Shown here one piece after another: positions 8,241-17,483 of a DNA stretch of 64,000 nt. The notes under the pieces are model-generated. The model saw nothing but the letters and a program-made list of their open reading frames with translations, was not told the DNA's origin and ran no database searches. Each line of letters begins with the position of its first letter. Position 1 is the first letter of the stretch. This DNA is from Paraburkholderia sp. PGU19 (GTDB lineage Bacteria > Pseudomonadota > Gammaproteobacteria > Burkholderiales > Burkholderiaceae). The position numbers and the translations under genes were made by a program. The stretch lies in the NCBI RefSeq assembly GCF_013426915.1, contig NZ_AP023180.1:248001-312000 (forward strand), written 5' to 3'.

Positions 8241-10292
8241 ATGTCTGATCCGAAAGAACCTGCAGAACCCGGCGCGCGGAGAGCGTTTCTGAAAAACGTG
8301 GCAGTTGCGGGAGCCGCAACCGGATTGTCAGGCGTCGTTGGAGAAACGTTAGCGCAAACCGCCGCTGTCCGTACGACCAGCGCGGCCAGCAAACCCGCGA
8401 CACGCGCAACGCTTGATATAAACCGGCAATATGCGGAGTTTCTTTCCTTCGCTGACGCGCAGGATTTCGAGGATGCCAGCCGTGGGCTGATCGCGACGCT
8501 ACCTGAGCCCGTCATCATCAAGGGGACAGGTGACTATCCCGCCTGGAACCTGCAGCAGTTTGCGTTCATCACCGGAGGCCCGGAAAACAACTCCCCGCCC
8601 ACGGTCAATCCGAGTCTCTGGCGTAATGCCAAGCTCAACATGCACCACGGACTCTTTCAGGTGGTGGATGGCATCTGGCAGGTGCGCGGTTACGACCTGT
8701 CCGTGATGAGCATTATTCGCGGCAACCAGGGCTACATCGTCGTTGACCCGTTTGTCACCGCAGAGGTCGCATCGACTGTCTGGAAGGAACTGGTCATTCC
8801 TCATCTGGGCGACAAGCCCATCACGCACGTCATCTATACGCATAGCCACGTGGACCATTACGGTGGCGTGCGCGGCATTGTCAGCGAAGACGATGTGAAG
8901 GCCGGCAAGGTAAAAATCGTGGCGCCCGTCGGCTTTACTGAGGCGGCGGTGGGCGAAAACATCATTGCCGGCAATGCGATGGGACGGCGGGCGAGCTATA
9001 TGTACGGGTCGCTCCTGCCGCGTAGCCCCACAGGCGGCATCGATGGCGGACTGGGCAAGACTACGTCGGTCGGCACCATCTCCATGATCACGCCGACGAC
9101 GTTCGCGGAAAAGACCGGACAGACCATGACGCTCGACGGTGTCGACATCACCGTGCTGATGGCGCCAGAGTCGGAGGCACCGTCCGAATTCATGTTTTAT
9201 CTGCCGAAGTTCAAGGCTTTCTGCGCGGCGGAAGACGCTACGCACACGTTGCACAATTTATATACGCTGCGCGGTGCCAAGGTACGGGATGCGCTGCTCT
9301 GGTCCAAATACCTGCAAGCATCGATCGACATGTTCGGCGGCGATGCGCAGGTATTGTTTGCGTCGCATTACTGGCCGACCTGGGGCAACGAGCGCATCGT
9401 TGCATTCCTCAGTGCGCAGCGCGACATGTACCGATATCTGCACGACCAGACCATGCGTCTCGCGAACACCGGATACACACCCCGAGAAATCGGCGAGACT
9501 ATCCGGCTACCGGACAGTCTCGCGAAACACTGGTATTGCAGAAGCTACTATGGCACGGTCTATCACGATGTCGTGGCGCAGTACAACCTGCGTCTGGGAT
9601 TTTTCGATGGCGTGCCCGCAAATCTGCACCAGTTGCCTCCTGTTGAGAATGGCAAGCGCTACGTGGAATTCATGGGCGGCCCCGCAGCAGTTTTAAGCAA
9701 GGCGCAGGCATATTACGACAAGGGTGAGTACCGTTGGGTCGCCGAGGTCGTCAATCATGTCGTATTCAGCAACCCGCAGAATACTGCAGCGAAACAGCTG
9801 CTGGCTGATGCCTACGAGCAACTCGGCTATCAGTCGGAGTCGGCACCGTGGCGCAATTTCTATCTGACGGGTGCGATGGAACTACGCGACGGCATCAAGA
9901 AGGTGCCTGCTCCAGCGCCTGCAAGTCCCGATACGATTCGCGCCATGCCGCTCGAGATGTTTCTCGACTATCAGGGCATTCGTTTGAACGGGGACCGCGC
10001 AGCAGGCAAGACCGTGCTTCTCAATCTCACACTGACTGACACCAAGGAAAATTATGTCGTCGGCGTAGAGAACAGCGCGATTCACTATTCGAAAGGCAAG
10101 ACAGCCAACAATGCTGACGCGTCAATAACGATGACCCGCGCGGATCTGAACAACGTGATGCTCGGCTCGACTTCAATGCAAAAGCTTGTGATGTCGGGTG
10201 GCGCGAAGGTCGACGGCAATAGCCAGAAGCTTGGCGAATTCATCTCGTGGCTGGACAACTTCGATTTCTACTTCAACATTGTCACGCCTTGA
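8241..10292 (+). CDS. Exported alkyl/aryl-sulfatase, metallo-beta-lactamase fold
   Basis: 683 residues, start chosen at 8241 behind GGAGG. The N-terminus carries a twin-arginine signal (RRAFLKN then an Ala/Gly-rich core, cut near LAQ), so it is folded before export to the periplasm. The catalytic domain shows the di-zinc motif THSHVDH at about residues 200-206. The middle part is the alkylsulfatase dimerisation region, and the last 120 residues (LDYQGIRLNGDRAAGK... onward) are the SCP2-like domain that binds the hydrophobic tail. The size and domain order match SdsA1/YjcS-type sulfatases, which hydrolyse primary or secondary alkyl sulfates such as dodecyl sulfate. Two small genes follow on the same strand. 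Whether the esters are primary or secondary cannot be told. Confidence 0.9.
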   Translation: MSDPKEPAEPGARRAFLKNVAVAGAATGLSGVVGETLAQTAAVRTTSAASKPATRATLDINRQYAEFLSFADAQDFEDASRGLIATLPEPVIIKGTGDYPAWNLQQFAFITGGPENNSPPTVNPSLWRNAKLNMHHGLFQVVDGIWQVRGYDLSVMSIIRGNQGYIVVDPFVTAEVASTVWKELVIPHLGDKPITHVIYTHSHVDHYGGVRGIVSEDDVKAGKVKIVAPVGFTEAAVGENIIAGNAMGRRASYMYGSLLPRSPTGGIDGGLGKTTSVGTISMITPTTFAEKTGQTMTLDGVDITVLMAPESEAPSEFMFYLPKFKAFCAAEDATHTLHNLYTLRGAKVRDALLWSKYLQASIDMFGGDAQVLFASHYWPTWGNERIVAFLSAQRDMYRYLHDQTMRLANTGYTPREIGETIRLPDSLAKHWYCRSYYGTVYHDVVAQYNLRLGFFDGVPANLHQLPPVENGKRYVEFMGGPAAVLSKAQAYYDKGEYRWVAEVVNHVVFSNPQNTAAKQLLADAYEQLGYQSESAPWRNFYLTGAMELRDGIKKVPAPAPASPDTIRAMPLEMFLDYQGIRLNGDRAAGKTVLLNLTLTDTKENYVVGVENSAIHYSKGKTANNADASITMTRADLNNVMLGSTSMQKLVMSGGAKVDGNSQKLGEFISWLDNFDFYFNIVTP

Positions 10293-10295
10293 GGT

Positions 10296-10829
10296 GTGGA
10301 AATGTGCGCAATCTGCAATTTCAAGATCGAGTTCAGCGTCGGTCATCCCCTGGCACTCAGCGTTGCCGTTGCGACCCGAAAAGCGATTGAAGCCGGACTG
10401 ATTGGCGAACTGGACCTCGACGATGGCCCGCTTTCGGCCGCACGAAAACGCCTCTCTGCGGTTGACGCCCTGAATCTGCTACAGGCGCGAATCGAAGGCT
10501 CGCTGACTACAGCAGAACTGATGGCACTGCCGGAGTTCTATGTGCTGTTGATCGAAGACGATACGTGGGGTTTTTTCCACCCTACGATGGACGGTTTCGA
10601 TCCGAACATCGTACCCGAGATGCCCGACGTAACGACGACTGATGAACTGAAGCGCAGCAACGTCGTCGTCACGTCGGAGGCTGCCTTGCGTGCCTGGTTA
10701 CATGGCGCCTTCGATATCGAGAATGCGCTTCACGACTCGGTCTTTGTGATCGATGCGTCATCCGGCCACCACATGTCCCTGGTTCAGATGTTCGTGGTGG
10801 CGGGGTCAGTTGCCGTTGGCGGTGACTGA
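10296..10829 (+). CDS. Conserved-looking hypothetical protein (177 aa)
   Basis: Begins 3 bases after the sulfatase stop, at GTG 10296 or ATG 10302, so it is surely co-transcribed with it. The N-terminus has a CAIC pair, but no further metal ligands are obvious. The rest is soluble with mixed alpha/beta character and no signal peptide, so the product is cytoplasmic, unlike its exported neighbour. Codon use looks native. I do not recognise the family. Position suggests a role linked to the sulfatase, for example handling of the released alcohol or sulfate, but nothing in the sequence shows it. Confidence 0.7.
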   Translation: MEMCAICNFKIEFSVGHPLALSVAVATRKAIEAGLIGELDLDDGPLSAARKRLSAVDALNLLQARIEGSLTTAELMALPEFYVLLIEDDTWGFFHPTMDGFDPNIVPEMPDVTTTDELKRSNVVVTSEAALRAWLHGAFDIENALHDSVFVIDASSGHHMSLVQMFVVAGSVAVGGD

Positions 10830-10944
10830 TGGGCGATTCATGGACAAAGCACTGGCTGGATGCGGCGTTTGACGGTATTCGACAGCCGGGAGGTCGTCGC
10901 CTTGGTCTACACACAACGCCGGCACCATTCGTTGGAGAACTGCT

Positions 10945-11709
10945 ATGGCAGCGTTCGTCGATCACCCGTCGGTTCTGTTCCTTGTCCTTGTCGTGCTCTT
11001 TATTGCGGCCGCTGCGATTGGGGCACTTATTCAACGTCGCCTGTTGATACTACGGGACGAAGACCGGGACGACTTTAACGTGGTGCAGGGTGCGACTCTG
11101 ACTTTACTTGCGTTGCTCATTGGTTTTAGCCTTTCGATGGCGGTCAACCGTTACGATCAGCGCAAGAATCTCGAAGAAAATGAAGCCAATGCGATTGGCA
11201 CCGAATACGCAAGGGCGGATCTGGCTGACCCACCCGTCAGTACCCAGATAAAGAATGCATTGGTTCATTTCACGCAATTGAGGCTCGCGCATTTTCGAAC
11301 GCGGGACCCACAGGAAATTGCCCGCATCGAGCGAGACACGGCGGAGTCCGAATCTGAGCTATGGCGCCTGGCCACGCAGGTTGGCAAGGATAAGCCAAAT
11401 CCCATTGGCGCGACGGTCGTCACAGGCATGAATGACGTGCTCAACGCTCAGGACTATTCCGAGGCCGCATTGATCAACCGGATTCCGATAGGAACCTGGG
11501 TCCTGATGATAGTGATTGGCCTGCTTGGTTGTGCAGTTCAGGGCTATGGTGCGAAAGGCAGTCTCAGCAGGAGCCTGCTCATCGCGATCCTCCCGGTGAC
11601 GATTGCTCTATCGCTTGCCCTCATCGCGGACATCGACAGTCCGAGAGGTGGGATGATTCACGTTGAGCCGCAGAATCTCACGAGACTTCTCCAATCTTTG
11701 CAGAAGTAG
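10945..11709 (+). CDS. DUF4239-family membrane protein
   Basis: 254 residues: two N-terminal transmembrane helices (residues 8-28 and about 48-66), a charged loop of about 100 residues with NEANAIGTEYARADL, and two C-terminal helices around residues 185-225. This is the layout of the DUF4239, bestrophin-like membrane proteins; channel function has been suggested for relatives but not shown here. It follows the hypothetical gene by 115 bases on the same strand and may belong to the sulfatase unit. Confidence 0.75.
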   Translation: MAAFVDHPSVLFLVLVVLFIAAAAIGALIQRRLLILRDEDRDDFNVVQGATLTLLALLIGFSLSMAVNRYDQRKNLEENEANAIGTEYARADLADPPVSTQIKNALVHFTQLRLAHFRTRDPQEIARIERDTAESESELWRLATQVGKDKPNPIGATVVTGMNDVLNAQDYSEAALINRIPIGTWVLMIVIGLLGCAVQGYGAKGSLSRSLLIAILPVTIALSLALIADIDSPRGGMIHVEPQNLTRLLQSLQK

Positions 11710-11944
11710 CAAGTGAACACAGTTGGCGACGCGGCGGACCTGCGAATGGGACAGCGTCATGAGCACGCCGCTGGAGAAGTCGGCCCGCTCGACATCAATG
11801 TCGTAGTAACGCAGATCATTACCTGTTCGACATGAAGTCAATGTCCGTCTGCGGATTGGCCGGCCCGCGTCGCGCAGCTATCGTTGTCTCCACGCAGTTG
11901 TCGTTCACAAGACTGCGAAAGCTTCCGAGAACAAGGAGACATGC

Positions 11945-13000
11945 ATGGCGACGCCTAACGCATCACTGCTGACGTTTCAGCGCTTCCCCAACTTGCCGCG
12001 TGACTGTACCTTCGATCCCCACGACTGGAACATCCTCGCCCAATACTGGCATCCCGTCGCTTTCAGTTCAGACCTTGGCGACAAGCCGCTTGCCGTGACG
12101 TTGCTCGACGAACCGCTCGTGATATTTCGTTCGAACGGACAGGCCGTCGCGGCACGCGACATCTGCCCGCATCGCGGCGCGCCGTTGAGCCGCGGCTGGG
12201 TAGAGAACGGCCAGATCGTTTGCCCGTATCACGGTCTCGCTTATGGCGGCGACGGCAAATGCAAGTTCATCCCGTCTCAATCGGAAGGATCGATACCTGA
12301 GCGTTTGCACCTCACGACTTATGCAACGCAAGAGGCCTACGGACTCATATGGGTCTCGCTGGGCGGCGGTGCGCAGCCACTGCCCGATTTTCCCGCATGG
12401 AACACCGCAGGGTTTCAACAGATACTGCCACCTTCGATCGACATCAATGCGTCAGCGGGCCGGCAAACGGAAGGCTTTATCGACGTCGCTCACTTCGCCT
12501 GGATTCATCACGGCAGCTTCGCCGACCGGCACAACCCGGTGGTGCCGCAATATTCGGTCGAGCGGCGTGAGCGTGGCATGCACGCCGAGTACGTCAGTAC
12601 CGTGAGCAATTTTCCGAAGTCGATGCAGCATCGCGCGCCAGAAGGCTTTTTGTGGCGACGCGTATTCGAAGTCGATGTACCGTTCTTTGCCCGCTTGACC
12701 GTGCACTTTCCGGAGAATGGGCGCCTTTCCATCCTGAATGCTGCTAGCCCCGTGTCCGCGCGCAAGACGCGGTTGTTCGTGCCGATTGCCAGAAACTTCG
12801 ATACCGATTTGCCGCTCGACGATGTCTACGAGTTCAACCGGCAGGTGTTCGAAGAGGACCGTGCGATCGTCGAACTTCAACGGCCAGAAGATCTCCCGAT
12901 CGACCGGACGGCAGAGGCGCCGATCCTCGCTGATCGCTCATCCGGCGTGTATCGCCGCGCATTGTCGGAGATTGGGTTGGGACAGGCTTACGTGCGCTGA
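11945..13000 (+). CDS. Rieske non-haem iron oxygenase, catalytic subunit
   Basis: 351 residues, AAGGAG just upstream of the ATG. The Rieske [2Fe-2S] ligands are C74-x-H76 (ICPHRG) and C93-x2-H96 (CPYHG). The mononuclear iron site reads as D180, H183 and H188 within EGFIDVAHFAWIHHG, where D180 bridges to the neighbouring Rieske centre in this family. The length and single-subunit look fit the type IA/VanA-like or phthalate-family oxygenases that hydroxylate or demethylate aromatic and other small substrates. The next two genes encode rubredoxin and a rubredoxin reductase, 22 bases downstream and then overlapping, which supplies an unusual electron chain for a Rieske oxygenase. The substrate is unknown. 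Confidence 0.92.
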   Translation: MATPNASLLTFQRFPNLPRDCTFDPHDWNILAQYWHPVAFSSDLGDKPLAVTLLDEPLVIFRSNGQAVAARDICPHRGAPLSRGWVENGQIVCPYHGLAYGGDGKCKFIPSQSEGSIPERLHLTTYATQEAYGLIWVSLGGGAQPLPDFPAWNTAGFQQILPPSIDINASAGRQTEGFIDVAHFAWIHHGSFADRHNPVVPQYSVERRERGMHAEYVSTVSNFPKSMQHRAPEGFLWRRVFEVDVPFFARLTVHFPENGRLSILNAASPVSARKTRLFVPIARNFDTDLPLDDVYEFNRQVFEEDRAIVELQRPEDLPIDRTAEAPILADRSSGVYRRALSEIGLGQAYVR

Positions 13001-13022
13001 TGGAAAACCAGGAAGAGACATC

Positions 13023-13193
13023 ATGAAGATCTGGGAATGCGTGATCTGCGGGTTTCGCTACGATGAAGCGCTCGGTATACCGGACGCTGGCATTGCGGCC
13101 GGTACGCGCTGGGAGGATGTGCCGCAAGACTGGGTGTGCCCGGATTGCGGTACCGGAAAGCAGGATTTCGACATGCAGTTGGTGACAGCATGA
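13023..13193 (+). CDS. Rubredoxin
   Basis: A 56-residue one-iron electron carrier. Both CxxCG iron-binding knuckles are present: CVICGF near residue 6 and CPDCGT near residue 39, with the typical YDEALG and WEDVPQDW core between. It starts 22 bases after the oxygenase gene behind AGGAAGAGA and overlaps the next gene by four bases (ATGA), so all three are translated together. It should pass electrons from the downstream FAD reductase to the Rieske oxygenase; the pairing is inferred from gene order. Confidence 0.95.
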   Translation: MKIWECVICGFRYDEALGIPDAGIAAGTRWEDVPQDWVCPDCGTGKQDFDMQLVTA

Positions 13194-14368
13194 AGACGTC
13201 CGCTATGGAGACTACTGACGCAATCGTCATCGTCGGAACGGGACTGGCCGGTTACACGGTTGCGCGTGAAGTGCGCAAGCTCGACGCAAACGTGCCGATC
13301 GTGCTGATCAGTGAAAGCGATGGCTGCTTCTATTCGAAGCCCACGCTTTCGAATGCGCTTGCGATGAAGAAGCAGCCAACGGAGTTGGCTCTGTTCGATG
13401 CGAGCGCGATGGCGACGCAATTAAACGCCCGCGTTCTCACGCATCGCAGCGTGGAGCGGATCGCGCCGGATAGCCGCGGGATTGTCGTCGACGGGGAGCC
13501 GCTTCCGTACGCACGGCTCGTCCTCGCGATCGGTGCGGACGCGCGTCGCGTTCCCATGCAGGGCGATGGCGCGTCCGACGTGCTTTCGGTCAACAGCCTC
13601 GCCGATTACGTGCGGTTCAGGGAGCGGCTGCAGTGCGCGCGGTCTGTCGCGATTCTCGGCGCTGGCCTGATCGGATGCGAGTTTGCGAATGACCTCGCAT
13701 TGGCCGGTTATCGGGTTTCGCTAATCGATCCTGCCGCTGCGCCGCTCTCGCGTCTCGTTCCTGAGCCCGTGGGCGCGGCGCTCGCCGCGGCGCTCGAACG
13801 GCACGGCGTTCGAGCGCACCTCGGCACGAGCGTCACTGCGATCACGCGATCGGAACAGGGTTACCAGCTGAGCTGTTCCGATGGCGAGCGACTTGCCGCA
13901 GACCTTGTGGTGTCGGCGATCGGCCTTGCACCTCGAACTGCGCTGGCAGCCGATGCGGGTCTCGCGATCGAAAACGGTATCCGCACGGACGCATGGTGTC
14001 GAACGAGTGTCGCCAATATCTATGCGTTAGGAGACTGCGCGGCAATTGACGGCAAAGTGCAGCCCTATGTGCTGCCGATCATGCACGCGGCGCGGGCGCT
14101 GGCTCGCACACTAACCGCCGAACCGACGCGGGTCGATTTTCCCGTGATGCCGATCACCGTGAAAGTGCCCGCGGCGCCGACCATTATCGTGCCGCCCGTT
14201 GAGGCAGGTGAATGGTCGCTCGAAAACGCAGACGGTGTCTCGCCAGACAGAATGCGGGCTGTTTGTGAAGACCCGCGTGATCGCCGGCTTCTCGGCTTTG
14301 CATTGCTGGGCGAAGCAACGACAGCGAAAGCGGAGCTGATCAAGGCGATGATGGCCGCGTCCGTTTGA
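13190..14368 (+). CDS. Rubredoxin-NAD(P)+ reductase, FAD-dependent
   Basis: 392 residues counted from the ATG that overlaps the rubredoxin stop. Two dinucleotide folds are visible: the FAD GxGxxG (VGTGLAGYTVAREV) near residue 17 and the NAD(P) fold (ILGAGLIGCEFANDLAL) near residue 160, followed by ALGDCA that contacts FAD. The C-terminal region is the small rubredoxin-reductase-type domain. It belongs to the class I pyridine nucleotide-disulfide oxidoreductase group without redox cysteines. It should transfer electrons from NAD(P)H to the rubredoxin encoded immediately upstream. A strong terminator follows 145 bases later. Confidence 0.93.
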   Translation: MKTSAMETTDAIVIVGTGLAGYTVAREVRKLDANVPIVLISESDGCFYSKPTLSNALAMKKQPTELALFDASAMATQLNARVLTHRSVERIAPDSRGIVVDGEPLPYARLVLAIGADARRVPMQGDGASDVLSVNSLADYVRFRERLQCARSVAILGAGLIGCEFANDLALAGYRVSLIDPAAAPLSRLVPEPVGAALAAALERHGVRAHLGTSVTAITRSEQGYQLSCSDGERLAADLVVSAIGLAPRTALAADAGLAIENGIRTDAWCRTSVANIYALGDCAAIDGKVQPYVLPIMHAARALARTLTAEPTRVDFPVMPITVKVPAAPTIIVPPVEAGEWSLENADGVSPDRMRAVCEDPRDRRLLGFALLGEATTAKAELIKAMMAASV

Positions 14369-14513
14369 AACGAGCCACGGCGCGAACGCCGATCGTCACG
14401 CCAACCCGCATTTCAACTACAACAACGCCGCTTCCGATCGACCGACCAGCGTCACGGCATTCCGGCTGCATGCTCGCGGCCTGTCACGCGGGCATGCAAA
14501 CGGGGCCGTCCTT

Positions 14514-14543
14514 GCGCCGCAAGCTTTGCTTGCGGCGCTTTTT
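14514..14543 (+). terminator. Rho-independent terminator of the oxygenase-rubredoxin operon
   Basis: A perfect 11-bp stem, GCGCCGCAAGC and GCTTGCGGCGC, with a TTT loop, followed by five T. It closes the plus-strand operon before the convergent LysR gene. Confidence 0.9.
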
Positions 14544-14592
14544 CCCGTTGCGGGTTTGGAACGCGGGATCTCATTCTGGATTTTCGCGCAGT

Positions 14593-15513
14593 TCAGGCAG
14601 AGAGCGTCCTTGCCACATTCACGACTAGCCGACGCAACCAGACAGCCGCATCGCATCGATGCACACGATCATGCCAAAGCTGATAGTACGTGAGCGCAGT
14701 TGCGCCGCCGGGTATCGGTTCGATCCGTAAAGGAAGGACACTCGCGTAATGGCTGGCGAGCGTACGAGTCGTCGTGAAGAGTAGATCAGAACGGACCAGC
14801 ACATAGGGTGCCATGCCGAAGTAGGGTAGTGTTGTCGTGACCGTGCGCGACAGGCCGTTGCGCGCCAGTTCGATATCGATGGTGCCCCATGCGGTCGTAT
14901 TGACGGTCGTTACGGCCAGATGTTCCGCGCTTTCATAGGCCGCTCTCGTCAGCTTGCCGCGCACGATGGGATGATCGTTGCGCATGAGACAAACCAGTTC
15001 GTCCTGACATAAAGGCTGCAGGTGCAGATGCCCGGGCGGCGTTTTCCAGTTGCCGATCACGAGGTCGAGCAATCCCGTTTCCAGTCCATTCTCGTAACCA
15101 CCGTCGATCATCATCAGATGCTTGAATTCGAGCTTCGCATTGGGTGCCGCCGAGTGGAAAGCATCGATGACGGCGGGCACGAACGACACGTCGAGGTAGT
15201 CCGGTGTGCCGATGCGAAAGGTGCCGGTAGTCGTCGCGGGATCGAACGCGGTATTCGGGTGAAGAATGGCGTCGATGTGGCTCAACGCCTGTGCGGCAGG
15301 GGCGATCAGCGTCAGTGCGTGACTGGTCGGCACCATGCGGCTGCCGCTACGCACGAGTAGGGGATCGCCCGTCAGTTCGCGCAGTCGGCGAAGCGCCAGG
15401 CTGACCGTAGGCTGAGACTGGCCAAGCAGTGAGGCGGCGCGCGATACGCTCGATTCCGTGAGCAGCGTATGGAGGACTCTGAGCATATGGGAGTCGATGC
15501 TTTCCTTCGACAT
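14593..15513 (-). CDS. LysR-family transcriptional regulator, NodD-like subgroup
   Basis: 306 residues from the ATG at 15513 (the frame is open 22 codons further). The HTH reads SRAASLLGQSQPTVSLALRRL at about residues 22-42, and the LVRSGSRMVPTSHA after it is typical of the NodD/PcaQ-distant group. The effector domain covers residues 95-300. It converges with the Rieske operon and is divergent from a rhodanese gene about 395 bases away, so its target is not obvious from position. Confidence 0.9.
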   Translation of the reverse strand: MSKESIDSHMLRVLHTLLTESSVSRAASLLGQSQPTVSLALRRLRELTGDPLLVRSGSRMVPTSHALTLIAPAAQALSHIDAILHPNTAFDPATTTGTFRIGTPDYLDVSFVPAVIDAFHSAAPNAKLEFKHLMMIDGGYENGLETGLLDLVIGNWKTPPGHLHLQPLCQDELVCLMRNDHPIVRGKLTRAAYESAEHLAVTTVNTTAWGTIDIELARNGLSRTVTTTLPYFGMAPYVLVRSDLLFTTTRTLASHYASVLPLRIEPIPGGATALTYYQLWHDRVHRCDAAVWLRRLVVNVARTLSA

Positions 15514-15908
15514 CGCAATCTGAACCCTGTTACATGAGACGGTGTTCCAAAATATACGGACGGATATATCGGTGGTCAACGAGGCGGCGCCGCGTCGCTA
15601 TGCGATGAGCCGCATGGCGCCTCGCTTATGCGCTAGTCAGTATGGCGATGATAGGTTCGGCAGTATGTGCGAATCGCAGTTCGAATACTGGCAGCACACG
15701 CAATACACGCAGCTCATCATCGACTGTGTCCTCCCTACGCCGGCGACTGGCTTGGTGGCCGCGGCGGCCGACGTTCGGGCACAGATTGCGAGTTCCTCAT
15801 AGAAGGATCGATGGCGTGATGTTACCGGGAGTCGACGCTTGCGCCACTGTTGCATGTCGCGGTCCAACCGGATAATGAATGTCATTGCGATACCCGAGGA
15901 GTGACGAG
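15514..15908. other. Intergenic region between LysR and rhodanese genes
   Basis: 395 bases without a gene. An AT-rich inverted repeat, ATATA at 15552-15556 and TATAT at 15565-15569, lies just upstream of the LysR start and has the spacing of a LysR autoregulatory site. The rhodanese gene has a good ribosome binding site (GAGGAG) at the right end. Confidence 0.4.
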
Positions 15909-16316
15909 ATGTCAGTTGTAACCGCTGTCGCCGCAGCCGAGAGCGCTGCCGCATTAGCCCATTTCACGGCTTCATTAGCCTTCGAAACGGATTGTGCCGA
16001 TGTTCATATGGCGTTGGCCCAAGGCCCGAACGCAATTGATTTCGTGTTGCTTGACGTACGCAGCCCGGCGATGTTCGCACGAGGCCATGTGCCGGGTGCC
16101 ATCAACCTGCCGCATGGGAAGATCGTGGCATCGAAACTGGCTGGCTATCCGCCCGATACCCTGTTCGTGACCTACTGTGCCGGTCCGCATTGCAACGGCG
16201 CGACGCGTGGTGCGATCCGGTTGGCGCAACTTGGCCGCCCCGTGAAGGTGATGGTTGGAGGCGTGACCGGGTGGGTTGATGAAGGCTTCGAACTCGCGAC
16301 CGCTGCCAGCGTTTGA
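15909..16316 (+). CDS. Rhodanese-like sulfurtransferase domain protein
   Basis: 135 residues from the ATG at 15909, which has GAGGAGTGACGAG upstream. It is a single rhodanese domain with the LLDVRSPAMFARGHVPGAINLPH region (residues about 45-68) and an active-site loop YCAGPHCNGA whose first Cys would carry the persulfide. The C-terminal VMVGGVTGWVDEGF is typical. No signal peptide, so cytoplasmic. Small single-domain rhodaneses move sulfur or act in detoxification; this one has no linked partner gene. Confidence 0.88.
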   Translation: MSVVTAVAAAESAAALAHFTASLAFETDCADVHMALAQGPNAIDFVLLDVRSPAMFARGHVPGAINLPHGKIVASKLAGYPPDTLFVTYCAGPHCNGATRGAIRLAQLGRPVKVMVGGVTGWVDEGFELATAASV

Positions 16317-16463
16317 TGCCGAGCGTTCTGGTGGAACTGTCGGAGGCGTGTGGGGATGTGCTCTGTAGTTGCGGTTCTCGCGACGCCTTGGCGAATGCCA
16401 GACGACGGTTCGAAATGGGAGATGTTCACTGGCGCAATCGTCGATCTCCGGTAACATTACGCC

Positions 16464-17432
16464 ATGCAAGATCATCTCGTCGCCGCGCTCGTCTACGACC
16501 GCCTGTGCACTTTCGAATTCGGTTGCGTGACCGAATTGTTCGCGCTTGAGCGCCCGGAACTCGGCGTGACGTGGTATCGCTTCGCCGTCTGCGCGGTCGA
16601 ACCGGGGCCGATTCGCGCGGCGGGCGGGATCAGCATTGCTGCGCCGTATTCGCTCAGGATGCTCGATCGCGCGTCGACGATCGTCGTGCCCGGCTGGCGC
16701 GATCCCGACGAGCGTCCGCCCGAGCCGCTGCTGAAAAAAATCCGCGCGGCCGTCGAGCGCGGCGCGCGTGTCTGTTCGATCTGCTCGGGCGTGTTCGTGC
16801 TGGCCGCGGCGGGCGTGCTCGACGGCAAGACGGTCACGACCCACTGGCGATACGCGGACAAGTTGCAACAGCGCTATCCGCAACTGCGCGTGAAGCCCGA
16901 TGCCCTGTATGTCGACGAAGGGCAGGTGATTACGTCGGCGGGATCGGCGGCGGGGCTCGACATGCTGCTGCATCTCGTGCGGCGCGACTACGGCAGCGCG
17001 ATTGCGAACCGTGTCGCGCAGCGGCTCGTCGTGCCGCCGCATCGCGAGGGCGGCCAGGCGCAGTTCGTGCCGCGTCCGATGCCGCAGGACGACAGCGGCC
17101 GTCTCGCGCGACTGATGGACTACGTGCGCGCCAACCCCGCGCACGCGCATACGCTGGCGTCGCTGGCGGACCAGGCGGCGATGAGTCCGCGCACGTTGCA
17201 ACGGCAGTTTCGCGACGCGACGGGGATGGCGCCGTACGAATGGTTGATTCGCGAGCGTGTGGCGGTTGCGCGGGAACTGCTGGAATCGCCCGCCGACCTG
17301 CCGATGTCGCGCGTCGCGGAACTGGCAGGCTTCGGGTCCGAGGAATCGCTGCGTCGGCATTTCCGGCGCATTGCGTTGACGAGTCCGGGCGCGTATCGCA
17401 AGAAGTTCGGCGTGTCGGCGGTGGTGGCGTGA
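16464..17432 (+). CDS. GlxA-type transcriptional regulator (DJ-1/PfpI plus AraC HTH)
   Basis: 322 residues. Residues 1-170 form a DJ-1/PfpI-like domain with VCSICSGVFVLAAAGVLDG carrying the Cys of the nucleophile elbow. Residues about 220-320 form a double HTH of the AraC family (TLASLADQAAMSPRTLQRQF then VAELAGFGSEESLRRHF). Members of this group regulate amine, carnitine or stress genes by sensing small ligands with the first domain. The ATG at 16464 is the only plausible start. The nifQ-like gene starts 51 bases downstream and may be co-transcribed. Confidence 0.9.
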   Translation: MQDHLVAALVYDRLCTFEFGCVTELFALERPELGVTWYRFAVCAVEPGPIRAAGGISIAAPYSLRMLDRASTIVVPGWRDPDERPPEPLLKKIRAAVERGARVCSICSGVFVLAAAGVLDGKTVTTHWRYADKLQQRYPQLRVKPDALYVDEGQVITSAGSAAGLDMLLHLVRRDYGSAIANRVAQRLVVPPHREGGQAQFVPRPMPQDDSGRLARLMDYVRANPAHAHTLASLADQAAMSPRTLQRQFRDATGMAPYEWLIRERVAVARELLESPADLPMSRVAELAGFGSEESLRRHFRRIALTSPGAYRKKFGVSAVVA

Positions 17433-17483
17433 TGTTGCTGCGCTATGCTTGATGCGGGTATCGATGCAACAGGAGGCGACCAC

